A stretch of DNA of 31,290 nt from Bacillota bacterium (GTDB lineage Bacteria; Bacillota; Desulfotomaculia; Desulfotomaculales; JAJYZD01): NCBI GenBank assembly GCA_021800315.1, contig JAJYZD010000006.1, positions 1-31,290 of the forward strand. The letters run 5' to 3'. Positions 15,132-22,332 of this stretch are shown here, in pieces. Position 1 is the first letter of the stretch. Each line of letters begins with the position of its first letter. A model generated the notes under the pieces. It searched no databases. It was not told the DNA's origin and worked only from the letters and a program-made list of their open reading frames with translations. The position numbers were made by a program, and so were the translations under genes.

Positions 15132-15779
15132 ATGAGCGGAGAGTCTTTGCCCATTGTTCCGTCGGCTTGGCCGTACCTGGTTTTTTTTCTCCTGGCCGCG
15201 GTCGTCGCTTATGTGTTTCATCCGTGGTTGGCGGTGTTTCCGCTGGTTGGGTTCTTCTTCACGGCTTATTTTTTCCGCAATCCCAAACGGGCCGTCCCGC
15301 GGTCCGAAGGCCGGATCCTTTCTCCCGCCGACGGCGTGGTGAGGGAGATCAGGACGGTGGACGCCGATCCCTTCATCGGCGGGCCGGCGGTACGTCTGTC
15401 CATTTTTCTCTCCATATTCAACGTTCACCTGAACCGGTCCCCGGTCGCGGGAAGGGTGTTCATGCGGCACTACCGCCCCGGGAAGTACATACCGGCCTTT
15501 AAGAGCCACGCCTCGGAGGTCAACGAACGCAACCTGGTCGGTATCGAGAGCGCCGCCGGCCCGGTGCTGGTGACCCAGATAACCGGTTTTCTGGCCCGGC
15601 GCATCGTCTGCTGGGCCCAGACCGGCGACTTCCTGGAACAGGGCCAGTTGTTCGGTTTGATCCGGTTCGGATCCTGCACGGAACTGGTTCTGCCCGCCAA
15701 CGTCCTTTTGACGGTGCAGCGGGGGCAGAAGGTCAAGGGTGGTGTCACGGTTATTGGGAGAATTCCTGATGCGTCTTAA
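15132..15779 (+). CDS. psd: Phosphatidylserine decarboxylase proenzyme
   Basis: 215 residues, the short membrane-anchored type. Two hydrophobic segments (about 13-55) precede the catalytic part. Self-cleavage between G180 and S181 (IRFGSCTEL) should create the pyruvoyl cofactor on the small subunit. SPADGVVREI and the FNVHLNRSPVAGRV block are conserved in the family. It converts phosphatidylserine to phosphatidylethanolamine at the membrane. ATG 15132 is chosen because GGAGGG lies upstream (13 bases, slightly long) and the family begins here; ATG 15108 has no ribosome site. It overlaps pssA by 11 bases, so the two steps of the pathway are translated together. Confidence 0.9.
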   Translation: MSGESLPIVPSAWPYLVFFLLAAVVAYVFHPWLAVFPLVGFFFTAYFFRNPKRAVPRSEGRILSPADGVVREIRTVDADPFIGGPAVRLSIFLSIFNVHLNRSPVAGRVFMRHYRPGKYIPAFKSHASEVNERNLVGIESAAGPVLVTQITGFLARRIVCWAQTGDFLEQGQLFGLIRFGSCTELVLPANVLLTVQRGQKVKGGVTVIGRIPDAS

Positions 15780-16284
15780 TTACCTGCCCAGCCTGCTCAC
15801 CGTGGGCAACCTGGCGGCCGGGGTGCTGGCCCTGGCGGAAATCCAGCAGGGTCGCCTCGCGCTTGCGGCCTACCTGGTACTGGCGGCGGTGCTTCTGGAC
15901 GGCCTGGACGGTAAGGTGGCCCGCGCACTCCACGTCGAGAGCGCTTTCGGCCGGGAACTTGATTCCCTGGCCGACCTGGTTTCTTTTTGCGTGGCACCTT
16001 CCTTTTTATTTTACGCGGGCGGCCTGGCCGGACTCGGGGTGGTGGGCCTTACGGCCGTGGTCGCGATGGTCCTGGCGGGAGCCCTGCGCCTGGCGCGCTA
16101 CAATGTGGACGGCCCGCCGGACTACTTCGTCGGACTGCCCACTACCGTCGCGGGGGGTATCGCGGCGGGGTTGTGGCTGGTGACCGCCTGGCTCGGGGTG
16201 CACCCGCCCGGCGGGGTTTGGGCGCTCGTCCTTTTGCTCCTGGCCCTGCTCATGGTCAGCCGGATCAAGGTACCGAAAATATAG
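15769..16284 (+). CDS. pssA: CDP-diacylglycerol-serine O-phosphatidyltransferase
   Basis: 171 residues, multi-pass membrane protein. The CDP-alcohol phosphatidyltransferase signature D-G-x2-A-R-x8-G-x3-D-x3-D is complete at residues 47-69 (DGKVARALHVESAFGRELD then D69). It joins serine to CDP-diacylglycerol, making the substrate of Psd encoded just upstream. ATG 15769 has GGGAG seven bases upstream and lies inside the end of psd; a longer frame from 15739 lacks support. About 170 residues is the usual size of the Gram-positive PssA. Confidence 0.92.
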   Translation: MRLNYLPSLLTVGNLAAGVLALAEIQQGRLALAAYLVLAAVLLDGLDGKVARALHVESAFGRELDSLADLVSFCVAPSFLFYAGGLAGLGVVGLTAVVAMVLAGALRLARYNVDGPPDYFVGLPTTVAGGIAAGLWLVTAWLGVHPPGGVWALVLLLLALLMVSRIKVPKI

Positions 16285-16304
16285 GGGAAAAAAGGCCTGT
16301 CCCG

Positions 16305-16334
16305 GGCAAATTTTGCGGCCGGCCGCCATATGAT
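16305..16334 (+). promoter_or_regulatory. Candidate sigma-E promoter of spoVM
   Basis: GGCAAATT (16305-16312) and CATATGAT (16327-16334) separated by 14 bp match the mother-cell sigma-E pattern (-35 near GKMATATT, -10 CATANNNT). In Bacillus subtilis spoVM is sigma-E controlled. The site lies 37 bp before the spoVM start. Confidence 0.55.
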
Positions 16335-16370
16335 AGTTGTAGGAGAGAATTTCGGGGCGGGGTGAGCCGA

Positions 16371-16436
16371 ATGCGGGTGTACTTTATTCGCCTGCCGTTT
16401 TTCCTTAAGGCCATACTGAGCAAGATAGTCAAGTAG
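16371..16436 (+). CDS. spoVM: SpoVM, stage V sporulation mini-protein
   Basis: 21 residues from ATG 16371, with GGGGTGA five bases upstream. The peptide MRVYFIRLPFFLKAILSKI lines up with Bacillus SpoVM (MKFYTIKLPKFLGGIV) with no gap: Y4, I6, a basic residue at 7, L8, P9, F11 and L12 are shared. SpoVM is an amphipathic helix that settles on the convex forespore membrane and anchors the coat ATPase SpoIVA; P9 is needed for this shape sensing. It is five residues shorter than the 26-residue Bacillus protein. A sigma-E-like promoter lies upstream and a long hairpin follows. It follows pssA, so read-through from the lipid operon is possible. Confidence 0.82.
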   Translation: MRVYFIRLPFFLKAILSKIVK

Positions 16437-16443
16437 GGCTCGC

Positions 16444-16486
16444 CCGGCCTGTCCACTCCCCGGGGACCAGGGGGCGGACAGGCCGG
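16444..16486 (+). terminator. GC-rich hairpin after spoVM
   Basis: Eleven-base stem CCGGCCTGTCC / GGACAGGCCGG with a 21-base loop that itself contains CCCCGGGG. It has no T-run, so terminator function is only likely from position. Confidence 0.4.
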
Positions 16487-16516
16487 CCCCGGGCCCGGGG
16501 TAACAGCTTGTCCCGC

Positions 16517-16556
16517 GCCGGTGTAACCTTCCTCAGGGCAGGAAGGTTACACCGGC
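16517..16556. repeat. 17-bp perfect inverted repeat over the 3' end of the TIGR04086 gene
   Basis: GCCGGTGTAACCTTCCT (16517-16533) is perfectly complementary to 16540-16556 around the loop CAGGGC. It covers the last codons and the stop of the minus-strand membrane protein gene. No T-run follows on either strand. Confidence 0.7.
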
Positions 16557-16925
16557 GAAACCACCCAAAAGCCCTCCCAACACCGATAGGGACAGCTTTT
16601 CCAGGATGCCCTGCGCGCTGGCGTCAGGCGGGCTGAGGAACAGCGCCGCCACCCAGAGGAGGGCAAAGGTGGCCAGGCCCACGGCCAGGCCGTGGTAGAG
16701 GCCTTTACCGCCCGCCCGTCGCGCCGCTACGAAGGAGCCGCTGGCGGCCGACAGCAGGATGATCCCGGCCGAGAGAAAGGGCATGGTTTGTTCCGGCAGG
16801 GCGGTGAAGAAGTAGACCAGTCCTCCGGCCAGGCTCAGGACGAAGGTCAGGGCGAGGGAAGTAAGCGTGCCCCGCAAGACGGCCCCGGAATTGAAAGTTA
16901 CGTTGGCCGGGTCCAGTTTGGCCAT
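16533..16925 (-). CDS. TIGR04086-family membrane protein
   Basis: 130 residues from ATG 16925, chosen because GGAGGT stands seven bases upstream; a longer frame from 16952 is not needed. Four hydrophobic segments (about 20-42, 48-66, 77-98 and 110-128) with a basic loop AARRAGGKGLYHG match the TIGR04086 / YrzE family of small integral membrane proteins found across spore-forming Firmicutes. No function is known. It is a single gene, convergent with spoVM, and its stop lies inside a 17-bp perfect hairpin. Confidence 0.75.
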   Translation of the reverse strand: MAKLDPANVTFNSGAVLRGTLTSLALTFVLSLAGGLVYFFTALPEQTMPFLSAGIILLSAASGSFVAARRAGGKGLYHGLAVGLATFALLWVAALFLSPPDASAQGILEKLSLSVLGGLLGGFAGVTFLP

Positions 16926-17008
16926 TGGTGGTACCTCCCATTTTTTTAACATGTTATTCCCATCGGGTCTTTAGTATGTGCGCGACCCTGGTGGAAAAGC
17001 CGGGAAGG

Positions 17009-17037
17009 TTGTCCGGGGGATCCGGGCGTGGTATTAT
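17009..17037 (+). promoter_or_regulatory. Sigma-A promoter of the reductase / queuosine run
   Basis: TTGTCC at 17009-17014 and TATTAT at 17032-17037, 17 bp apart. The leader would be about 40 bases. Confidence 0.6.
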
Positions 17038-17068
17038 TGGGTAAAGCGCCCCGGCGGCTGCCTGGAGG

Positions 17069-17090
17069 TTTGGGATGATTTTGGGATGAT
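17069..17090 (+). repeat. 11-bp tandem duplication at the reductase start
   Basis: TTTGGGATGAT is present twice in direct contact (17069-17079 and 17080-17090). GGAGG at 17064-17068 lies six bases from the first ATG (17075), which now opens a four-codon frame MILG ending in TGA at 17087-17089. That stop overlaps the true start ATG at 17086 as ATGA. Confidence 0.9.
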
Positions 17091-18231
17091 TTATGACTGC
17101 ATCGTAGCCGGGGGCGGTCCCGCCGGATCCACGTTGGCCGGCGTCCTGGCCCAGGCGGGTATGAAGGTTCTGGTGCTGGAAAAGGGACGGTATCCGCGCG
17201 CCAAGCCGTGCGGAGGGGGAGTGGCCCGCAAGGCGGCGGCCTTTCTCGATTGCCCATGGCAGGACGTGGTCCGGGATACGGCGTACCGGGTGGATTTCCA
17301 CTTCGGTCCGGAACGGCACCTCGCCGTGCAAAGCGCCGAGCCGGTGGCCTACCTGCTAATGAGGGACGATCTGGACTGGCGTTTGGCCCGGCGGGCGGCT
17401 GAACTGGGGGCGGAACTCCGGGAGGGCTGCCCGGTCACCGCGGTGGAGGCGACCGGCGAAGGGGTTGCCGTCGAGGCGGGGGGAGAGATCCGCCGGGGGG
17501 CTTTCCTGGCCTGCGCCGACGGCGTCAGCAGTTTTACGGCCCGCCGGGCCGGACTTTACGGCCGGCGGCGGCCCGGTATCACCATGGCGGCGGAAGTGGT
17601 GCCGGAAAGGGCGGCCCTGGAGCGATTCCAGGGAACCATGCTCATCGACGCCGGTGCCTGCCCGGGAGGGTACGGCTGGATCTTTCCCAAGCGCGGCCAG
17701 TTGTCCGTGGGGGTGGGTACCTTTCGCCGCAAGGCCGACGTAAAGGCCAGCCTTGCGCGTTTCCTGGCCGCATACGGCCTGGATGGCGCCCGGGTGCTGC
17801 ACGCCGCGGGGCACCTGCTGCCGGCGGACGGTCACCGTTGCCGTCCGGTGGCCAGGGACCGGGTTCTCCTGGTCGGCGACGCGGCAAGCCTGGTCGATCC
17901 CCTTTCGGGCGAGGGCATCTATTACGCCCTGTGGAGCGCCCGGCTCGCCGCCAAGGCGCTGCTGTCAGGCGGTGAACCGGCTTCGTTGTATCAACAAATG
18001 GTTGATCAAGATGTCCGGCCCGAACTGGTGGTGGCCGGCCGTTTGGCGCGCCTCTTCTACGCGTTCCCCTCACCTGTGTTCAGCCTGGCCGAGAGCCGGC
18101 CGGACATCGCCGCCCGGCTGGTGGAAACGGTATACGGCGGCACGAACTACGGTGCAATCGGCTGGGGCAAGGCCGCCGTCCGGCGGATCTGGCGCGAGTA
18201 TGCCGGGGATACGCGGCACCCGGCGCCGTAA
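17086..18231 (+). CDS. Geranylgeranyl reductase family FAD protein
   Basis: 381 residues. FAD-binding GGGPAGS is at 9-15, the family motif PCGGG at 41-45, and the second FAD contact GDAASLVDPLSGEGIYYAL from about 264. The family hydrogenates polyprenyl chains of lipids, quinones or chlorophyll; in Firmicutes the substrate is usually unknown, a polyprenol or menaquinone side chain being plausible. ATG 17086 fits the family N-terminus (MIYDCIVAGGGPAGS), but its Shine-Dalgarno is 17 bases away; an 11-bp duplication placed an out-of-frame ATG at the ideal distance and leaves translation to depend on reinitiation at ATGA. It is followed 12 bp later by queD, so it probably leads the queuosine transcript. 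Confidence 0.87.
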   Translation: MIYDCIVAGGGPAGSTLAGVLAQAGMKVLVLEKGRYPRAKPCGGGVARKAAAFLDCPWQDVVRDTAYRVDFHFGPERHLAVQSAEPVAYLLMRDDLDWRLARRAAELGAELREGCPVTAVEATGEGVAVEAGGEIRRGAFLACADGVSSFTARRAGLYGRRRPGITMAAEVVPERAALERFQGTMLIDAGACPGGYGWIFPKRGQLSVGVGTFRRKADVKASLARFLAAYGLDGARVLHAAGHLLPADGHRCRPVARDRVLLVGDAASLVDPLSGEGIYYALWSARLAAKALLSGGEPASLYQQMVDQDVRPELVVAGRLARLFYAFPSPVFSLAESRPDIAARLVETVYGGTNYGAIGWGKAAVRRIWREYAGDTRHPAP

Positions 18232-18243
18232 AGGAGAAGATTC

Positions 18244-18615
18244 ATGTACGCGCTCAAGGTACAAGCCCGCTTCGCCGCCTCGCACGTCCTCACCGGCCGC
18301 GCCGGGGCCTGCGCCCGTCTGCACGGGCACACCTGGACGGTGGCGGTCAGGGTCGGAGGGGAAACCCTCGACCAGGACGGTATGCTGCTGGATTTTCACG
18401 ACCTGAAAGAGGCTTTGGGCCGGGTGCTGGAAACTTTGGATCACCGTCACCTGAACGATCTGAGCGCCTTTGCCTCCCGGGAGCCCACCGCCGAGAACCT
18501 GGCCCGCCACGTCTACAGGGAGATGGCGGCTATGGTGCCCGCGCGGGTCCTGGAGGTCGAGGTGGGAGAATCACCTGACAGTTTTGCCTATTTCCGGGAA
18601 GGTGATGATTTTTGA
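18244..18615 (+). CDS. queD: 6-carboxytetrahydropterin synthase
   Basis: 123 residues. Zinc ligands H14, H27 and H29 (FAASHV, RLHGHTW) and the catalytic C23 are in place, followed by LLDFHDLK and the DHRHLND block. QueD converts dihydroneopterin triphosphate, the FolE product, to 6-carboxy-5,6,7,8-tetrahydropterin in the preQ0 route. ATG 18244 has GGAG seven bases upstream. Its stop overlaps the queC start as TTGA. QueD, QueE, QueC and FolE all lie within 3 kb. Confidence 0.94.
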   Translation: MYALKVQARFAASHVLTGRAGACARLHGHTWTVAVRVGGETLDQDGMLLDFHDLKEALGRVLETLDHRHLNDLSAFASREPTAENLARHVYREMAAMVPARVLEVEVGESPDSFAYFREGDDF

Positions 18616-19268
18616 AGAGCGTGGCCTTGTTGTCCGGCGGTCTCGACTCCGCGGTTTCCCTGGCGCAAGGCCGGCTGGAAACCGAGCCGGTGCTGGCACT
18701 GACCTTCGATTACGGGCAGAAGGCGGCGGTGAGGGAGTGCGAGGCCGGCGCCCGTCTTTCCCGCCATTGGGGCATTGAACACCGCGTCGTGGGGTTACCC
18801 TTTCTGGCCGGGATCACCGCGACCGCCCTGGTACGGGGCGAGGTGCCCGAACCGGCGCCCGACCTCCTGGACGATCCGGAATCGGCCGCCCGCACGGCCG
18901 AACAGGTCTGGGTGCCCAACCGGAACGGCCTTTTTATCAACGTAGCCGCCGGTTTTGCGGAAAGCCTGGGCGCCGGCCTGATCATCACGGGCTTCAACCG
19001 CGAGGAGGCCGTGACCTTTCCGGATAACAGCCCGGAGTTCGTGGCCGCGGCCAACCAGGCCCTGGCCTACTCCTGCGCCCGGCGGGTGCGGATCGTCAGC
19101 TACACCCAGCGCCTGGCCAAGGTGGAGATCGTGCAGTTGGGCCGCCGGCTCGGGGTGCCTTTCCAGTGGGTGTGGAGCTGTTACCGGGGCGGCCTTGAGC
19201 CCTGCGGGCGCTGCGAAAGCTGCCTTCGTAGCCTGCGGGCCTTTGAGCGGGCCGGGGAGGCGTCATGA
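18612..19268 (+). CDS. queC: 7-cyano-7-deazaguanine (preQ0) synthase
   Basis: 218 residues. The PP-loop SGGLDS at 8-13 binds ATP, and a zinc site is made by C190, C198, C201 and C204 (SCYRGGLEPCGRCESC), both diagnostic. QueC turns 7-carboxy-7-deazaguanine into preQ0 with ammonia and ATP. TTG 18612 overlaps the queD stop. It ends in TGA inside ATGA, the start of the next gene, so translation is coupled. Confidence 0.94.
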   Translation: MKSVALLSGGLDSAVSLAQGRLETEPVLALTFDYGQKAAVRECEAGARLSRHWGIEHRVVGLPFLAGITATALVRGEVPEPAPDLLDDPESAARTAEQVWVPNRNGLFINVAAGFAESLGAGLIITGFNREEAVTFPDNSPEFVAAANQALAYSCARRVRIVSYTQRLAKVEIVQLGRRLGVPFQWVWSCYRGGLEPCGRCESCLRSLRAFERAGEAS

Positions 19269-19825
19269 TGCACCGGTATCTTTTTCCGGAGCCTCTGGCC
19301 TACGACGGCGGCCAGTTGGCCCCCTTGTGGATCTTTCACCGGCTGGGCCTTACGGGCGACGCCATCGTGGCCTTTCGGGGCGGTTGCTCGGTCGACCTGG
19401 CCTCCCTGGTGGACCAGGCCGACGTAAGGGCCGGTTCGCCCATCTTCAGCGAGGACATGCTGCATTTCCTCGTGGAGCATTTCGAAAACGACCTGGAGAA
19501 GGCCGTCCTGCGTCAGCGCTTCCTCGTAGTGTCTATCGCCGAGGAACTCGCCGGGCGGGGATGCGCCCTGCGGCGATCCGGCGACGATCTGTTCCTGGAC
19601 CAGCGCAAGCTCTCCGTCTCCATCGCCACCATAACCCCGGTATCCGTGGTCATCCACACCGGCGTGAACATCCATCCCGGCGCCGCGCCGGTTCCGGCGG
19701 CGGGTCTGGCCGACCTGGGCCTCGCCCGGGACTGGGCGGCGATAGCGGAAGCGGTCATGCGGGCCTACGCCCGGGAGATGGAGGGAGTGCACCTGGCCCG
19801 CTGCAAGGTCAGGGGGGTGGGTTGA
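19265..19825 (+). CDS. DUF366 family protein in the queuosine operon
   Basis: 186 residues. The opening (FPEPLAYDGGQLAPLWIFHRLGLTGDAIVAFRGGCSVDL), SEDMLHFLVEHFENDLEKAVLRQRFLVV and KLSVSIATITPVSVVIHTGVN are the conserved blocks of DUF366. Its function is not known to me. It is coupled on both sides: ATG 19265 overlaps the queC stop and its own stop overlaps the queE start. This position argues for a part in deazapurine or pterin metabolism. There is no signal peptide or membrane segment, so it should be cytoplasmic. Confidence 0.87.
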   Translation: MMHRYLFPEPLAYDGGQLAPLWIFHRLGLTGDAIVAFRGGCSVDLASLVDQADVRAGSPIFSEDMLHFLVEHFENDLEKAVLRQRFLVVSIAEELAGRGCALRRSGDDLFLDQRKLSVSIATITPVSVVIHTGVNIHPGAAPVPAAGLADLGLARDWAAIAEAVMRAYAREMEGVHLARCKVRGVG

Positions 19826-20562
19826 CTATCGAAACATCGCTCATCGAGCTGTTCGCCTCGGTGCAGGGCGAGGGTCCTCTGGTGGGATGCGCGCAGGTTT
19901 TCGTCCGTTTCGCCCGCTGCAACCTGGCCTGCCGCTACTGCGACACCCCGGTCCAGCCCGTTCCCCTGGCCCGGGTGGAGAGGACGCCCGGCCGCAGAGA
20001 TTTTTTCAGCGTGGCCAACCCGGTGACCGCCGCGGAAGCTTCCCGTCTGGTGCGGGCCTTCGGCCTGGAGTTCTGCCATTCCGTGGTCCTGACCGGCGGG
20101 GAACCCCTCCTGCAAGAGGGATTCCTCAGGGAGTTCCTGCCGCTGGTCGGTGGATCCCGCCACGGCGTGTACCTGGAGACGAACGGCACCTTGCCGGACG
20201 CCCTGGCGGGGGTGCTGGATCTGGTGACCTTCATCGCCGCGGACGTCAAACTGCCCCTTACTTCCGGTACCGGTCCCCTGTGGGAGGAGCACCGGCGCTT
20301 CCTCTCCCTGGCCGGGAAGAAGACCCTGTTTGTCAAGGCGGTTATCGGCGGCCGAACCGGGCAGGATGAAGTAGACCGGCTGGTGGACCTGGTCGCGGAA
20401 GTGTGCCCCAACGCCGTGCTGGTGCTGCAGCCGGTGACGCCCGTGGGCGGGGTTCCCCCGGTGGACCCGGCCGCCGCCCTGGCTTTTCAAAGGCGCGCCC
20501 TGGCCCGGCTGGGGGACGTCAGGCTCATTCCCCAGACGCATCACGTTATGGGACAGTTATGA
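19822..20562 (+). CDS. queE: 7-carboxy-7-deazaguanine synthase (radical SAM)
   Basis: 246 residues from TTG 19822, which overlaps the DUF366 stop and has AGGGGGGTG just upstream; a much longer in-frame extension to 19195 overlaps queC and DUF366 and is not real. The radical-SAM motif C33-x3-C37-x2-C40 (RCNLACRYCDTP) binds the [4Fe-4S] cluster, preceded by the QueE signature FASVQGEGPLVG and followed by LTGGEPLLQ and ETNGTLP. It makes the ring-contracted deazaguanine acid that QueC consumes. Confidence 0.93.
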   Translation: MTIETSLIELFASVQGEGPLVGCAQVFVRFARCNLACRYCDTPVQPVPLARVERTPGRRDFFSVANPVTAAEASRLVRAFGLEFCHSVVLTGGEPLLQEGFLREFLPLVGGSRHGVYLETNGTLPDALAGVLDLVTFIAADVKLPLTSGTGPLWEEHRRFLSLAGKKTLFVKAVIGGRTGQDEVDRLVDLVAEVCPNAVLVLQPVTPVGGVPPVDPAAALAFQRRALARLGDVRLIPQTHHVMGQL

Positions 20563-20578
20563 GGGGAGGAGAGGGAAT

Positions 20579-21151
20579 TTGGTTGACCGGCCGAAGATAG
20601 AAAAAGCGGTTCGGATGATTTTGGAAGCGATCGGGGAGAATCCGGAGAGGGAAGGACTCCTGGACACCCCGGCCAGGGTGGCCCGCATGTACGACGAGAT
20701 TTTCTGCGGCCTCGCCGAGGAGCCCGAGATCCACCTGGAAAAGCAATTCGCGGAGCAGCACGAGGAAATGGTACTGGTGAAGGACATCCCCGTCTTTTCC
20801 ATGTGCGAGCACCACCTGCTGCCGTTTTACGGCTTCGTCCACGTGGCCTACATTCCGCGCCGCGGGAGAGTGACGGGCCTTTCCAAGCTGGCCCGGGTGG
20901 TCGAGGGCTATTCCCGGCGGCCGCAACTGCAGGAACGGCTGACCACTCAGATCGCCGACACGGTTATGCGGAAGCTCTCACCCCTGGGGGTGCTGGTGGT
21001 AATGGAAGCCGAGCACATGTGCATGACCATGCGCGGGGTGCAGAAACCCGGCTCCCGGACGGTCACCTCGGCCGTGCGGGGCCTGCTCCAGAAGAACGAG
21101 GCCACGCGGATGGAAGCCTTTTCCCTGATCAACGGCGGTGGGATCCGGTGA
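20579..21151 (+). CDS. folE: GTP cyclohydrolase I
   Basis: 190 residues. The zinc ligands C76, H79 and C148 (SMCEHHLLPF, EHMCMTMRGVQKPGS) and the GRVTGLSKLARVVEGYSRRPQLQERLT block define FolE. It converts GTP to dihydroneopterin triphosphate, the precursor of both folate and queuosine; its place after queE suggests it feeds QueD. Start is TTG 20579 with AGGAG/GAGGG upstream. Its stop overlaps the next gene as GTGA. Confidence 0.95.
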   Translation: MVDRPKIEKAVRMILEAIGENPEREGLLDTPARVARMYDEIFCGLAEEPEIHLEKQFAEQHEEMVLVKDIPVFSMCEHHLLPFYGFVHVAYIPRRGRVTGLSKLARVVEGYSRRPQLQERLTTQIADTVMRKLSPLGVLVVMEAEHMCMTMRGVQKPGSRTVTSAVRGLLQKNEATRMEAFSLINGGGIR

Positions 21152-21324
21152 CCGGGGAGGACGAAAAAGGACTGCGGCTCATCGCCGTCAAGTCCTTTGA
21201 ACCCTGCGACGAGATGTACAAAATCGTCGATTTTTTAAACAAGACCTTAAAAGAGAAACGGGTCATGTTCGGCCTGGTTAAAAACGACCGGGGGACCATG
21301 GACATCAAAGTCTACGAGGTCTAA
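21148..21324 (+). CDS. YpmA-like small protein (DUF4264)
   Basis: 58 residues from GTG 21148, which overlaps the folE stop. The core EMYKIVDFLNKTLKEKRVMFGL matches the short YpmA/DUF4264 proteins of Bacillus and relatives (KIVDFLNRTLKEK.LMFGL). No function is known. GTG shares its bases with the folE stop (GTGA), so it is probably translated by coupling. It is short, but the coding pattern and family match make it a solid gene. Confidence 0.78.
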   Translation: MTGEDEKGLRLIAVKSFEPCDEMYKIVDFLNKTLKEKRVMFGLVKNDRGTMDIKVYEV

Positions 21325-21334
21325 GGAGAGCGGT

Positions 21335-22084
21335 ATGCGCGTTCTGTTAGCCAACGACGACGGCATAGAGGCGGCGGGGATCACGGCCCTGCGGCAGGTT
21401 CTGGAGGACTTGGACTGGGAGGTCTACGTGTCGGCGCCGGACCGGGAACGCAGCGCGGTCGGCCACGGCATCACGGTACACCGCCCCTTGCGGGTCAGAA
21501 AATATGTCTGGGGGGAGAAAAGCCGGGGCTGGTCGGTTGATGGAACGCCGGCGGACTGCGTCAAGCTGGCCTTGGAGAACTTTCTGCCCCAGCCCCCGGA
21601 CCTGGTTATCTCCGGCATCAACCTGGGGCCCAACCTGGGTACCGATGTCCTGTATTCCGGCACCGTATCGGCGGCCTTCGAAGGTTTGATCAACGGTTTT
21701 ACCGCCATCGCCGTTTCCCTGGCGGTGTACGGCGAAGCCGACTACCGGCCGGCGGCGGCCTTTCTGCGGGATTTTCTGCCCCAAGCGCTACGGATGACCC
21801 TGCCCCCCTGCACCATGCTCAACATCAATGTTCCGCCCGGTGTACCGCGGGGGATAAGGATCGCCCGGCTGGGCCGGCGCCGCTACGTCAACGTGTTTCA
21901 CCGCCGCACCGACCCCCGCGGGCGGGCCTATTACTGGATGGCCGGGGAGGTGGAGGACACCGACAACGGGCCGGGCACCGACCTGGCGGCGGTGAAGGAC
22001 GGCTTCGTCTCCGTATCCCCCCTGCACTGCGATCTCACCGACTACAACCTGCTGGACGCCCTCCGGGACCTGGAAAACAGCTAG
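21335..22084 (+). CDS. surE: 5'-nucleotidase / exopolyphosphatase SurE
   Basis: 249 residues. The N-terminal LLANDDGIEAAGI holds the two metal-binding aspartates; SAPDRERSAVGHGIT, GTPADCVKLAL and SGINLGPNLGTDVLYSGTVSAA complete the SurE active site. It removes phosphate from 5'- and 3'-nucleoside monophosphates in the cytoplasm. ATG 21335 has AAGGAG six bases upstream. It closes the long plus-strand run; its stop overlaps the stop of the convergent SASP gene at CTAG. Confidence 0.94.
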   Translation: MRVLLANDDGIEAAGITALRQVLEDLDWEVYVSAPDRERSAVGHGITVHRPLRVRKYVWGEKSRGWSVDGTPADCVKLALENFLPQPPDLVISGINLGPNLGTDVLYSGTVSAAFEGLINGFTAIAVSLAVYGEADYRPAAAFLRDFLPQALRMTLPPCTMLNINVPPGVPRGIRIARLGRRRYVNVFHRRTDPRGRAYYWMAGEVEDTDNGPGTDLAAVKDGFVSVSPLHCDLTDYNLLDALRDLENS

Positions 22085-22293
22085 TCCCCACCGGACAGTC
22101 TTTCCTTCGCCTGCCTGATCATCACCCTGACCATCCTGCCGCCGATGCGGCCGCCGACGCGGCCGCAGTCCCGGGCGGTCAGACCGCCCCAGTAATCGTT
22201 TTGAATCTGCGGCGTGATGCCCAGTTCGCCGGCCACTTCGTATTTAAAGTGGTTCAGCAGGTCCTGCGGTAAAAGATGGTCATTTTTAGCCAT
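22081..22293 (-). CDS. Alpha/beta-type small acid-soluble spore protein
   Basis: 70 residues from ATG 22293, with GGAGGT seven bases upstream; a GTG nine bases earlier overlaps the ribosome site. FKYEVAGELGI and GGLTARDCGRVGGRIGGRMVRVMI follow the two SASP signatures (KYEIA.E.G and TAR..G.VGG.I...LV). These proteins coat spore DNA in the forespore and protect it from UV and heat. A cysteine in the second signature (ARDCGRVGG) is unusual, and the GPR protease site is not obvious, so it belongs to the divergent clostridial branch. Its upstream region carries CATACTA, the sigma-G -10 pattern. Confidence 0.85.
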   Translation of the reverse strand: MAKNDHLLPQDLLNHFKYEVAGELGITPQIQNDYWGGLTARDCGRVGGRIGGRMVRVMIRQAKERLSGGD

Positions 22294-22325
22294 TTTTGCC
22301 ACCTCCGCATAATATTATCCGTTAT

Positions 22326-22332
22326 TAGTATG
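22326..22332 (-). promoter_or_regulatory. Sigma-G-like -10 of the SASP gene
   Basis: CATACTA on the minus strand equals the forespore sigma-G -10 consensus and lies about 33 bp before the SASP start. I find no good -35 at the usual distance. Confidence 0.4.

Noticed and set aside
18100..18260. preQ1 riboswitch expected before queuosine genes
   Set aside because: Only 12 bp separate the reductase and queD and nothing in the reductase leader resembles a preQ1 aptamer.
19195..19821. In-frame upstream extension of queE
   Set aside because: It would overlap queC and DUF366 completely; the family N-terminus and ribosome site are at TTG 19822.
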